Counted from the first letter of the stretch, positions 4,920 through 13,518 are shown. The stretch: DNA of 15,867 nt from Phycisphaerales bacterium (GCA_029212425.1 JARGNC010000034.1:1692-17558); one strand, 5' to 3'. Numbers and translations: made by a program. Notes: generated by a model not told the origin, from the sequence alone.

Positions 4920-7811
4920 TCATCCCTGCAACTGCCTAAACGCCCAAGTCCTCGCATGCTCCGCGGCTTCCTTCACCTTCGAAACATCCGTTCCAGACCC
5001 CTGAGCACTGTTGGGACGACCGCCGCCCTTCCCACCCATGATCGCCGTCGTCTCGCGGATCCAATCCCCCGCCTTGAGTCCGCGTCCAATCATCGGCTCG
5101 CTGACGGTTGCCATCACCGCGACGCGTCCCGCATCAGCATCCGGAGACATCACCATGACCGCCTTGTTGGGGACCGCCTCCAGAATCGTCGCGACCGCCG
5201 CTTCGAGCGCCTTGCGATCAGATCCCAGTTCAAGCGTCGCGATCACAATATCCTCGCTGGAACCTTGTGCTGCAAGAGCGATGCCCTTCGCCAGTTCCTG
5301 CGCCTGTCCGGCCTTTGCCGCCGCGTCCGCTTTCGCCGCTTCTTTGAGTTTCTTCGCGACCCCACCGAGCTGCTCGCGGAGCTGGTGCTTGCGAGCAGCA
5401 GGAAGTTCGAGCGCGTCAACCTCATTGCCAACCGCTTGGAACGCATCCTTGAGCTTTGCAAACTCCATCGAACCGAGCTGCTGCACCTGTGCATCAAGCT
5501 CGTCTGCTTTGGTGCACGACTCGACCGCCGCGTGTCCCGTGAGTGCAGAGATCCGACGGATGCCCTTCGCGATCCCCTCTTCAGAGGTCAGCGCAAACCG
5601 CTGAGCGACCCCAGTCGATGGGATATGTGTCCCGCCGCAGAACTCGATGGATGCGGATGTCCAAGCGTCATTCGTCGGATTCCCAACCAGCTGATCCACC
5701 TCGATCCCGATGGATACGACCCGCACCGGATCAGGATAAGTCTCATCGAACACCGCACGCAATCCCGCGATGTCCTTCGCTTGAGCGAGCGGAGCAAGCT
5801 CGCCAAACACCGTCAAATCCTGCTCGATCTGATGATTCACGATCGATTCGATCTTCGCGATCTCCTCCGGAGTGACAGGCGCGTTGTGCACAAAGTCGAA
5901 GCGGAGTTTCTCGTCGTTGACCAACGATCCACGCTGATCCACCGATTCACCGAGCACCTCACGCAGCGCGAAGTTGAGCAGGTGCGTCGCCGTGTGGTTG
6001 CTCGCAACTTTCTCGCGCCGAGGGCCATTGAGGTGGCAGATCACATCCGTGTTGCACGAAATCTTTCCTTTGCTCATTCGACCGATATGCAGCACATATC
6101 CGCCAAAGCTCTTGGTGTCCTCGACTTTAAAGACCCCGCCGGACTTGATGCACTGCAGCTCACCAATATCCGCGACCTGCCCGCCCATCTCCGAGTAGAA
6201 GTTGGTTTTGTCGAGCACGATCCCAACGCGGTGCAGCCCCGCCGTGGTCGTGTCCGCGTGCTCATCGAAGTTCTTCGAGTTCCAGATCGCCTTAACCATC
6301 GCGCGTGTTTCGCGACCATCAAACTTGTGCGAGTCGTCGGTTGCTTTGATATTCATCGCGCCAAGCTTGGCGATCTGCTCCGCGCGGAGTTCAACGATCC
6401 GCTCTCCATCATCCTTCTTCCCGCCCTGCCGCGAGCGTTCCTTCGCTTCTTCCATTGCACGCTCAAACCCAGCAAGATCGACCTTCAACCCTCGCTCATT
6501 CGCCATGATCTCAGTGAGATCAATCGGGAAGCCGTAAGTGTCGTAGAGCTTGAACGCATCGTCGCCGGAAACCTGTCCCCCCTCGTTGTCGAGTTCATCA
6601 AACATCTTGATCCCCCGATCAAGCGTCCGACCAAAGCTTTCCTCTTCATCCGCGATGATCTCATACACCCGCTTCGGATCATTCTTCAGTTCCGGGAACG
6701 CATCCCCAAGCATCTCGACAACAGTGGGGGCGAGGTCCGTCATGAACCCCTGCGGCGCATCAAGCTTCTGACGACCATACCGAACCGCACGCCTCAAGAT
6801 ACGACGCAGCACATACCCGCGTCCCTCATTACTCGGAGCCGTCCCGTCCGTGATGGCAACAACAAGCGTGCGGATGTGATCCGCGATCACGCGGTACGCC
6901 TCGTCCACGCCGCCCTCGTCTTCCGCGCCAAGTTTCCCGCTGTACGCGCGTGCCTTCGTCAGCTCTTGAATCTTCGTGAAGATCGGTTCAAACAAATCCG
7001 TGTCGTAGTTGCTCCGCACATCCTTGAGCACCGACACAATCCGCTCCAGACCCATCCCCGTATCCACATGCTGCGCCGGGAGCACGCGAAGCTCGCCACC
7101 TTCGAGACGATCGAACTGGATAAACACATTGTTCCAGATCTCAAGCACATCCGGATCATCCATGTTCACCAGATGCGCCGCGTTGCGACCACCGATGCGA
7201 TCATAATGCAGTTCCGAGCAAGGCCCACAAGGCCCAGTGTCACCCATCTCCCAAAAGTTGTCCTTCATATTCCCAGGAAGAATGTGGTCCTCAGGAAGGT
7301 ACTTCGCCCAGATCGCTTTGGTCTCAAGATCCGCAGGCAGATCCTGATCCGGATTCCCCTCAAAGTAAGTCGCGTACAACCGATCCGGATCAATCCCCCA
7401 AACCTTCGTCAACAGCCCCCAGACCTGGGACAGTAACTCAAACGACCACCCGATCGCCTCCTCTTTGAAGTAGTCCCCGAACGACCAGTTGCCAAGCATC
7501 TCAAAGAATGTGTGGTGGTAGGTGTCCTTGCCCACATCATCAAGATCGTTGTGCTTGCCCCCAGCGCGAATACATTTCTGCGAGTTCGCAGCACGCTTCA
7601 CGCCGTGCAATGGTGAAGTCGGATCGAGCGTCCCCTGAAAGATTGGTTTGAACTGATTCATCCCTGCATTCGCAAAGGTGTCCCGAAGCGATGGGTCGTT
7701 CGTCGGACAAGTCGTTGACGATGGAACAAAGGTGTGCCCGCGCTCTTTGAAAAACTCAATAAACTGAGTACGGATCTCAGCGGCGGTAGCAGACGACTTG
7801 GTGGTAGACAT
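4920..7811 (-). CDS. alaS: Alanyl-tRNA synthetase, eukaryote-like type
   Basis: AlaRS charges tRNA-Ala and hydrolyses mischarged Ser- or Gly-tRNA. The ATG at 7811 gives 963 residues, against about 875 for E. coli and 968 for human; a longer frame to 7928 has an unconvincing N-terminus. The class II catalytic core is at about 10-260 (FANAGMNQFKPIF, KCIRAGGKHNDLDDVGKD, FEMLGNWSFGDYFKE, DTGPCGPCSE, DTGMGLERIVSVL). The tRNA-binding region has GRGYVLRRILRRAVR at 330-344. The editing domain keeps all four metal ligands: His606 and His610 (HTATH), Cys725 and His729 (CGGTH). An Ala/Lys-rich coiled coil spans about 800-845 and the C-Ala domain ends with GGKGGGRPNSAQGSG. Several blocks match eukaryotic rather than E. 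coli AlaRS (see findings). The gene is complete with no frameshift. Confidence 0.97.
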   Translation of the reverse strand: MSTTKSSATAAEIRTQFIEFFKERGHTFVPSSTTCPTNDPSLRDTFANAGMNQFKPIFQGTLDPTSPLHGVKRAANSQKCIRAGGKHNDLDDVGKDTYHHTFFEMLGNWSFGDYFKEEAIGWSFELLSQVWGLLTKVWGIDPDRLYATYFEGNPDQDLPADLETKAIWAKYLPEDHILPGNMKDNFWEMGDTGPCGPCSELHYDRIGGRNAAHLVNMDDPDVLEIWNNVFIQFDRLEGGELRVLPAQHVDTGMGLERIVSVLKDVRSNYDTDLFEPIFTKIQELTKARAYSGKLGAEDEGGVDEAYRVIADHIRTLVVAITDGTAPSNEGRGYVLRRILRRAVRYGRQKLDAPQGFMTDLAPTVVEMLGDAFPELKNDPKRVYEIIADEEESFGRTLDRGIKMFDELDNEGGQVSGDDAFKLYDTYGFPIDLTEIMANERGLKVDLAGFERAMEEAKERSRQGGKKDDGERIVELRAEQIAKLGAMNIKATDDSHKFDGRETRAMVKAIWNSKNFDEHADTTTAGLHRVGIVLDKTNFYSEMGGQVADIGELQCIKSGGVFKVEDTKSFGGYVLHIGRMSKGKISCNTDVICHLNGPRREKVASNHTATHLLNFALREVLGESVDQRGSLVNDEKLRFDFVHNAPVTPEEIAKIESIVNHQIEQDLTVFGELAPLAQAKDIAGLRAVFDETYPDPVRVVSIGIEVDQLVGNPTNDAWTSASIEFCGGTHIPSTGVAQRFALTSEEGIAKGIRRISALTGHAAVESCTKADELDAQVQQLGSMEFAKLKDAFQAVGNEVDALELPAARKHQLREQLGGVAKKLKEAAKADAAAKAGQAQELAKGIALAAQGSSEDIVIATLELGSDRKALEAAVATILEAVPNKAVMVMSPDADAGRVAVMATVSEPMIGRGLKAGDWIRETTAIMGGKGGGRPNSAQGSGTDVSKVKEAAEHARTWAFRQLQG

Positions 7812-8038
7812 ACAACAGTTCCAATCTAAAGGACAACAACCCAAGCTCCGAACGCTCGGCTCCATCCATAGTACGCGCCAGCGACCAATTGACCCGCCCA
7901 AACCCCACCCAAATCCGTCCGAGAACACAACAAACCCGCCACTTTACTGGACAACAACCCAATCTCGGGGTCTCTTTAAGCAGAGCCCCTTCGTTCAAGG
8001 CGGTTCTTCTATAGACGGCACATCGGGAGCATGAAGAT
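7812..8038. promoter_or_regulatory. Divergent intergenic region between alaS and the protease gene
   Basis: This 227-base gap must hold promoters for both divergent genes. I could not find a convincing -35/-10 pair on either strand. A bulged inverted repeat (GGGGTCTC…GAGCCCC, 7967-7989) lies in the likely leader of the protease gene. A 14-base direct repeat, listed separately, is the clearest structure. GGGAG lies about 10 bases before the protease start at 8039. Confidence 0.5.
7831..7962. repeat. Direct repeat pair GGACAACAACCCAA
   Basis: The 14-base word GGACAACAACCCAA occurs at 7831-7844 and again at 7949-7962, in the same orientation, start points 118 bases apart. Both copies are followed by one differing base and then CTC, giving 17 of 18 matching positions. 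They lie at the two ends of the divergent alaS/protease intergenic region. They could be regulator binding sites or the trace of a small duplication; the function is unknown. Confidence 0.7.
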
Positions 8039-8929
8039 ATGAACACAACCAAAGCCACCGCCGCGCTCCTCCTCGCCGCCACGCTCACCAGCACAATTCC
8101 CACCGAAGCAAACGCAGGCATCCGCCGCCACGACCGCGACGACTCGCTCTACCTCGAACTCGGTGCCGAGTCCCAGTTCTCGTCCGTCGCACGCCTCCAG
8201 ATCGGTACAAGCATCTGCTCCGCGACGCTCATCAGCCCAGAATGGATGATCACCGCCGCCCACTGTTTCGACGGCACCAACAACCCATTCACCCTCGCCT
8301 TCCCAGACTCCGGCGGATTCAACATCGTCGACCAAGTCGTCATCCACCCAGATTGGACCCCAGGCCAATACACCAACGGCGGCGACCTCGCGCTCATCCA
8401 CCTCTCCACACCAATCACCAACATCAACCCAGCACAAATCTACCAAGGATCAAACGACCTCGGAGCGCTCGGATACGGCGTCGGTTTCGGACGATCAGGG
8501 ACAGGCAACTCCGGAGAAATCCCAGGAACAGCCGGATTCAAAAGAGCCGGGACCAACATGATCGATGTCCTCGGATCAGCACGCGGATTCGACGAGTCCA
8601 TCCTGCTCATGGACTTCGATAACCCACTCCGAGAATCAGATTCAACCTACGGCTCCGCGATCCCCACAGAACTCGAATACCAAGTCGCTCCAGGAGACTC
8701 CGGAGGCGCCCTCTTTGTCGAAGAGAACGGCCAGTTCTACCTCGCAGGGGTCACATCCTTCATCAACTCCATCGACGGCAATCCCGACGGCGACTACGGC
8801 GATATGTCCGCGTACACCCGTCTGAGCGACTACAACGCGTGGATCAACTCCGTCATCCCCGCGCCATCCGCTCTTCTGGTGCTTTCAGCAGGAATGCTCA
8901 CCGCAACCCGCCGCCGTCGCGCACTCTGA
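8039..8929 (+). CDS. Exported trypsin-like (S1) serine protease with PEP-CTERM-like tail
   Basis: The 296-residue protein begins with a signal peptide (about 1-26, ending TEANA). The chymotrypsin-fold triad is visible: His75 in MITAAHCFDG, Asp116 in NGGDLALIHL, and Ser221 in VAPGDSGGALF. Cys60 and Cys76 match the disulfide that brackets the catalytic His in trypsins. The last 24 residues (IPAPSALLVLSAG…TATRRRRAL) form a Pro-Ala-Pro motif, a hydrophobic helix and an Arg cluster. This is the planctomycete variant of the PEP-CTERM signal, recognised by exosortase for export and surface sorting. The physiological substrate cannot be read from sequence. GGGAG stands about 10 bases before the ATG. 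holB starts 19 bases after the stop, so the two may be co-transcribed although functionally unrelated. Confidence 0.92.
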   Translation: MNTTKATAALLLAATLTSTIPTEANAGIRRHDRDDSLYLELGAESQFSSVARLQIGTSICSATLISPEWMITAAHCFDGTNNPFTLAFPDSGGFNIVDQVVIHPDWTPGQYTNGGDLALIHLSTPITNINPAQIYQGSNDLGALGYGVGFGRSGTGNSGEIPGTAGFKRAGTNMIDVLGSARGFDESILLMDFDNPLRESDSTYGSAIPTELEYQVAPGDSGGALFVEENGQFYLAGVTSFINSIDGNPDGDYGDMSAYTRLSDYNAWINSVIPAPSALLVLSAGMLTATRRRRAL

Positions 8930-8948
8930 GCCCCTATCCTCAAGGTGC

Positions 8949-10109
8949 ATGGCCAAACGCACCACCAAAAAGAAACCGGTCCTCAAAAAACTTCCAAGCG
9001 AGAAATCCGCGCCCCCGCTCCAGACCTATGACCCCCAGATCCCCCTGACCTCAGTCATCGGTCAGCACCACGCAATGGACATCCTCAACCGGTCCATGCA
9101 ATCACAACGCGTCCACCACGCATGGATCTTCCACGGCCCAACCGGTGTCGGAAAGTTCACCTCAGCCATCGCATGGGCCAGCACCATCCTCGACCCAACC
9201 TCAACTCCAGACCTCTCCGGCAACATCGTCCCCGATCCAGAATCATCAACCCAGCAGCTTATCCGCTCGCAAACCCACCCCGACCTCCATGTCATCCGCA
9301 AAGAGATGGCGCGTTACCACCACGACAGCAAGGTCCGCAGCGCCAAACTCGCGAGCATCCCCAAAGCGATCGTCGAAGAACACCTGATCAACCCCGCAGC
9401 GCTCGCGGCATCGATGAAGTCGACATCGCTGGTGTCCAAAGTCTTTATCGTTGACGAGAGCGAACTCCTCAACTCGCAAACCCAAAACGCGATCCTCAAA
9501 ACCCTCGAAGAACCACCCCCAGGCACCGTCATCATCCTCGTCACCTCCAACGAAGACCGACTCCTCCCAACCATCCGCTCGCGCTGTCAGCGCGTCGCCT
9601 TCGCGCCTCTCGATGACGACGCGATGCGTGCATGGATCGCTTCAACATCACTTGAGCCAACCCCCGAAGAACACCAATGGCTCCTCTCCACATCCAACGG
9701 CTCACCCGGCCGCTACAAAGAAGCACACGAAGCAGGAATCTACCAATGGTCCACAGACCTCGAACCACTCTTCATGCAATGCGATCAGGGACGCTACCCC
9801 CTCACGCTCGGCCCACGCATGAACCAACTCGTCGATGATTGGGCAAAGGACTGGGTCAAACAAGGCGAAAAGATCGGAGAAAACAGGTCCAAACTCGTCG
9901 CCAACCAGCTCGGAACCCAGCACATGCTCTCGCTGATCGCAGGTCGCTACCGGAAACAACTCACCGTCGCATCCAAAGCACACCGTGCTCTTCACGCGAT
10001 CGACATGGTCGGACGCGCGCAGCACGAACTCAACACGAATGTCCAACTCAGATTCGTCATGGACCACCTCGCGGCGGGTCTCTCAGAAGAAATCCACTCG
10101 CTGGTCTAA
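8949..10109 (+). CDS. holB: DNA polymerase III subunit delta' (clamp loader)
   Basis: Delta' is the stator subunit of the clamp loader that opens and loads the beta sliding clamp on primed DNA. The 386-residue protein has a basic N-terminus (MAKRTTKKK), then the AAA+ core starting at LTSVIGQHHAMDIL. Walker A is GPTGVGKF (63-70, Lys69), Walker B is VFIVDE (165-170), and the conserved AILKTLEEPPPGT stretch and SRC motif (211-213) follow. The C-terminal third is helical, as in clamp-loader collar domains. The Cys4 zinc module found in many DnaX/HolB proteins between Walker A and B is absent; the only cysteine near the core is in SRC. The intact Walker A distinguishes it from E. coli delta', which lacks ATPase activity. 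DnaX is the alternative, but the length and lack of zinc site favour delta'. AAGGTG lies immediately before the ATG. Confidence 0.88.
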   Translation: MAKRTTKKKPVLKKLPSEKSAPPLQTYDPQIPLTSVIGQHHAMDILNRSMQSQRVHHAWIFHGPTGVGKFTSAIAWASTILDPTSTPDLSGNIVPDPESSTQQLIRSQTHPDLHVIRKEMARYHHDSKVRSAKLASIPKAIVEEHLINPAALAASMKSTSLVSKVFIVDESELLNSQTQNAILKTLEEPPPGTVIILVTSNEDRLLPTIRSRCQRVAFAPLDDDAMRAWIASTSLEPTPEEHQWLLSTSNGSPGRYKEAHEAGIYQWSTDLEPLFMQCDQGRYPLTLGPRMNQLVDDWAKDWVKQGEKIGENRSKLVANQLGTQHMLSLIAGRYRKQLTVASKAHRALHAIDMVGRAQHELNTNVQLRFVMDHLAAGLSEEIHSLV

Positions 10110-10136
10110 TCCAGAATCCACTCAATCAATATCTGA

Positions 10137-10607
10137 TTACGCTTGAATACTCAGCGATGGTTTTTCAAGCTGCGATGCGCTCGGAGTCGTCGCCGCAGGG
10201 ACCAGCCCCGCTTTACGATCCGCTGCAAGCTGTTCGAGCAGTTGTGCCCAGGTCTCGCGTTCATACTCGATCATCTCGATCGCTTTCTCGAGCTTCGCCA
10301 TGTCTTTGTTCAGACTCGCCTTCGCAAGCTCGCCATAGATGAACACATACAGATCACGCACCTGCCGAGCAAGCGCCGGATCATGACTCGGATCGATCGT
10401 GTCCGTCAACTCAAGAATAATCGCGCGGGACTGCTTGAATCCCTCGTAGACTTTCTCGAAGTCCTTGTTCTCCATCCCGAACTTGGCCATATTGGCAAAC
10501 CGAAGGGCGCCATCAAGCAACAGCATCCGGAGCTCTTCCGGACTCGCGGTCAACACCTTGGTCTTCAGGTACGCATTGGCAGTAGATGAGGTATTGGATT
10601 CGTTCAT
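10137..10607 (-). CDS. fliS: Flagellar export chaperone FliS
   Basis: FliS binds newly made flagellin in the cytoplasm, prevents premature polymerisation and delivers it to the flagellar export gate. From the ATG at 10607 it has 156 residues (family about 125-135) and begins MNESNTSSTANAYLKTKVLT. The family signature is clear: NAYLKTKVLTASPEELRMLL followed by DGALRFA, then an all-helical body with LTDTIDPSHDPALARQVRDL and YVFIYGELAKA. The last 25 residues are a low-complexity Ala/Ser/Pro tail. An in-frame TTG at 10631 could add eight residues; neither start has a strong ribosome site. It follows fliD by 43 bases on the same strand, the usual fliD-fliS order. No flagellin gene is in the window. 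It converges with holB across a 27-base gap with no evident terminator. Confidence 0.94.
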   Translation of the reverse strand: MNESNTSSTANAYLKTKVLTASPEELRMLLLDGALRFANMAKFGMENKDFEKVYEGFKQSRAIILELTDTIDPSHDPALARQVRDLYVFIYGELAKASLNKDMAKLEKAIEMIEYERETWAQLLEQLAADRKAGLVPAATTPSASQLEKPSLSIQA

Positions 10608-10650
10608 GCTCAGAGCTATCGGTCCTGCCAATCGGCGACTTCAGAGGTGT

Positions 10651-13518
10651 TTATCCGATGGATGAAATTTGTGCGAGTGCAGATCCCTGCGTCTGGAATC
10701 CCGCGATCGCCTGCTCCATCGCAAGGAACTGCCTTGTAAGCACTTCCCGTTTCTGTTCGAGCCGAGCATCAATGAACTCGATCCGCGATTCCTGCAGCGC
10801 AATCTGGTCATCAAACGCATCGTCCCGTCCAGATAGGACACCTGTCAGCGAGTCGGTGTAGTTGTTCGCAAACTCCTCAAACAGCACCATCACCCCGCGT
10901 TCGGAATATTCGATCTCGATGTCCGCGTTGGGATCGGTCTCTTCATCCTCATCCCCAACCAACACCGTTCGGCGAGCAAACAAATCTTCCACCGCTTGCG
11001 GATCTTCCGCATACGCAGTCCGGAACTTCTCGCTATCAAACTCAAGCACCGATCCTGATCCAACCTTAATCCCGATATCGCTGAGTCGGCTGAACTCGGA
11101 TTCAAATCCGTCATTCACCCGCTGCAACTGTGAGAACATCGAGTTCCGAAGATTGATCACTGTGCCGTCACCAAGCAATGTCCCCTTCGCCTCGGTTTCC
11201 TGATCGTACCGAGTCTGGAAATCGATCTGCTCCACCGCTGCATTGAACGCATCGACAAACTCTTGAATCTTGGTTTCCACAGATTCCGTGTCTTGCGTGA
11301 TCGAAATCTCAACCGCTTCATCACTCGTAGAAAGCAGATCAATGGTGACACCCTGAATCACGCCGTCGAGTTGGTTGCTGGACGAACTGATCAAAACCCC
11401 GTCCTGCGCATTTGTCGATCCATAGAAGACACGCGAATCATCGCCCGCATCAATCGTGCTCATTCCAAGGTCAAACCCACCCGAGTCCACAAGGAATCGC
11501 CCCGCGCTCCCAGAATCCTCAGAAGCAAGCGACAAACGGAATGGCGTCGAACCGGTCCCCGTATTGAGAATCGAAGCGCTGACATTCGCGCCAGATGAGT
11601 TGATCGCTGCAACCACTTCCGTCAGCGAGTCATTCGGATCAAACTCCAATGTAGTCTCAAACGACCCATCAATGAACTTGTCCCCAGCATCAAACTGTTC
11701 CTGCGTAATCTTCCCCGCAATCTTCAGCTTCGAAGCAACCGTCCCGTCCGTGTCGTTGATCTCAAGCAAAGTTGATCCAGCGCCGTTGTCTTCGATCAAC
11801 AATCCGTCGCCCGTGTCATTGATCCGAGCAGTCACGGAGACCGACGAGCTTTGGTTGATTCTGCGGATCACATCCGCAAGCGTTTCGTCACCTTCCGAAA
11901 TCGTAAACGACGCTCGCTTACCATCCGAATCAATAATCTCAAAGGTCCCTGTCCCGATCCCGTCCCCGTCGTACAACGAATCAAGCTTCGTCGCAGTTCC
12001 GATGTACGCAAGATCAAGATCGCTCCCACCCGCAATGCCACTCGCGTAGCTTCCATCAAGCCCGAGCGCCGCCGCGGCATCAAGCCCTGTAGTCCCGGAG
12101 ATTGTAAAGGTCCCCGCGCCGCTGGTATTGTCCACGATCGACAACCCGTTCCCCGCGTCGTTGAGCGTTGCAGTGACATATTGACCACCCGACCCATCCT
12201 GGTTGTTCGCGTGGTTGTTGATCGCGTTGATCACATCGTTGATGTCCCCAAGACCCGCGATGTTGACCGTGAAGTCCAACCCAGTGTCTTGAAGCGCAAA
12301 GTTGAGGTCGCCATCCGTCCCCGAAAGCCCAGCCCCGCCGTTCAAACTAGAGACCAATGTGGTGTTCATCCCAGCGAAGATCCGTGTCCCGCTCGTCGCG
12401 CCTCCCAGATGCAGCCCAGCCAATCCAAGATCCGCAGCCGCGCTGCTCTGCGAGCCCGATGCAGGCGCATTGTCCGCAACCTGAATCGCTCTGCTCCCAG
12501 TCAGATCGGTTATCTGAACCGTTCCGGTCGCTTCGTCAATAGATGCTTCGAGTTCCCCATCGAGTCCCGCTTCTTCAATCGCGTCGTTGATCCGTCCGAT
12601 CACGCCGCCGATCGTGGTAACCGCGCTGCTCGTGACCGTGAGTTCACCATCAACCAGTTCCTCGATATCACCGAGACGAACCTGGATCGCTTCATCGGAG
12701 GTGAACAGCAGGTCGTTGTTCACATCAAGCTCGATCGAGATGTCCCACACACCCTCACCCGAAGTGTTCCGGACGCCAAGCCCTCGCCCATCGTTGATCG
12801 TACTCAGCGAGGTGTTGCTGCCGAGTGTATACACCGACGAACCGGTGACCGTGTTGCTCACGATCGAGCCATCGAGCCCCAGTGATTCAAGCACCTCGCG
12901 ACCACCAACATTGGAGATACTCGTGACACCATCAATCACGAACTTGTCATTCTCCACGCGTGCCGACACCCCATCAACCTCGTTGATCGCGTCAAGCACT
13001 TCATTGACTGTTCCCACCGATGTGAGATCAACATTGGTTCCATTGATTTTAATAGTCCCGCGTGTGATCCCATCCCCGTTGTTGAGGTCCGCGAGTTGTG
13101 TATCCCGATCAAGCCGCGCCTCGGCGCCCTCGAAAGTCAGCGTCGAAAGACCCGCAGCCGCATCGTTTGTGGAGAATCCACGCGAAAGCATCTGCTGCGA
13201 TGAGACCAACCGATCCACGACAAAGTTGTAACTACCAGGGAGCGCATCTTGCGAAGCCGTCACGCTCAGGAGCGACTCATTCGACACAAGCGCCTTCTTG
13301 TTCTTGAAGACATTGTCCGTCCGGAACGCTTTAGCAAGGTTCTCAATCGCCTTCATCTGCGAGTTGATCGAGATGTACGCCGCCTGCTGACTCTGCAACT
13401 GAATCAAGCGAGTCTGCGCCAAAACCTTCGGCCGCGACTCAATCGAAATCAACTGCTCAATCAGTGATCCCGTATCAATCCCAGAAAACAGACCAACACC
13501 AGTGGTGATACCGCCCAT
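10651..13518 (-). CDS. fliD: Flagellar filament cap protein FliD, unusually long
   Basis: FliD caps the growing filament and folds incoming flagellin into place. The ATG at 13518 is chosen over an in-frame GTG at 13539 because AAGAAAGGA stands 6 bases upstream. It gives 955 residues, about twice the E. coli protein (about 470). The N-terminus (MGGITTGVGLFSGIDTGSLI) and the following coiled coil are typical FliD_N. The C-terminal region (ISITQDTESVETKIQEFVDA, then FSRLSDIGIKVGSG, and a final coiled coil with EQKREVLTRQFLAMEQAIAG) is typical FliD_C. Between them are four to five diverged copies of a flagellin/hook IN-like unit (L…L..G.GI..GT…V..I..IN…V.A.....G.L.I.D), starting near residues 140, 240, 390, 510 and 620. 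fliS follows. The expansion is expected to lie in the exposed cap domains. Confidence 0.95.
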   Translation of the reverse strand: MGGITTGVGLFSGIDTGSLIEQLISIESRPKVLAQTRLIQLQSQQAAYISINSQMKAIENLAKAFRTDNVFKNKKALVSNESLLSVTASQDALPGSYNFVVDRLVSSQQMLSRGFSTNDAAAGLSTLTFEGAEARLDRDTQLADLNNGDGITRGTIKINGTNVDLTSVGTVNEVLDAINEVDGVSARVENDKFVIDGVTSISNVGGREVLESLGLDGSIVSNTVTGSSVYTLGSNTSLSTINDGRGLGVRNTSGEGVWDISIELDVNNDLLFTSDEAIQVRLGDIEELVDGELTVTSSAVTTIGGVIGRINDAIEEAGLDGELEASIDEATGTVQITDLTGSRAIQVADNAPASGSQSSAAADLGLAGLHLGGATSGTRIFAGMNTTLVSSLNGGAGLSGTDGDLNFALQDTGLDFTVNIAGLGDINDVINAINNHANNQDGSGGQYVTATLNDAGNGLSIVDNTSGAGTFTISGTTGLDAAAALGLDGSYASGIAGGSDLDLAYIGTATKLDSLYDGDGIGTGTFEIIDSDGKRASFTISEGDETLADVIRRINQSSSVSVTARINDTGDGLLIEDNGAGSTLLEINDTDGTVASKLKIAGKITQEQFDAGDKFIDGSFETTLEFDPNDSLTEVVAAINSSGANVSASILNTGTGSTPFRLSLASEDSGSAGRFLVDSGGFDLGMSTIDAGDDSRVFYGSTNAQDGVLISSSSNQLDGVIQGVTIDLLSTSDEAVEISITQDTESVETKIQEFVDAFNAAVEQIDFQTRYDQETEAKGTLLGDGTVINLRNSMFSQLQRVNDGFESEFSRLSDIGIKVGSGSVLEFDSEKFRTAYAEDPQAVEDLFARRTVLVGDEDEETDPNADIEIEYSERGVMVLFEEFANNYTDSLTGVLSGRDDAFDDQIALQESRIEFIDARLEQKREVLTRQFLAMEQAIAGFQTQGSALAQISSIG

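Noticed and set aside
4851..7436. A very long plus-strand open frame (about 860 codons) opposite alaS
   Set aside because: It is antisense to a certain AlaRS gene, and its product is a low-complexity Arg/His/Leu-rich chain typical of the reverse complement of a codon-biased gene.
705..10712. GCGATCGC words as a possible genome-wide signature like cyanobacterial HIP1
   Set aside because: Only a few exact octamers were seen (for example near 711 and 10703), within generally GATCG-rich coding sequence; a genome count would be needed.
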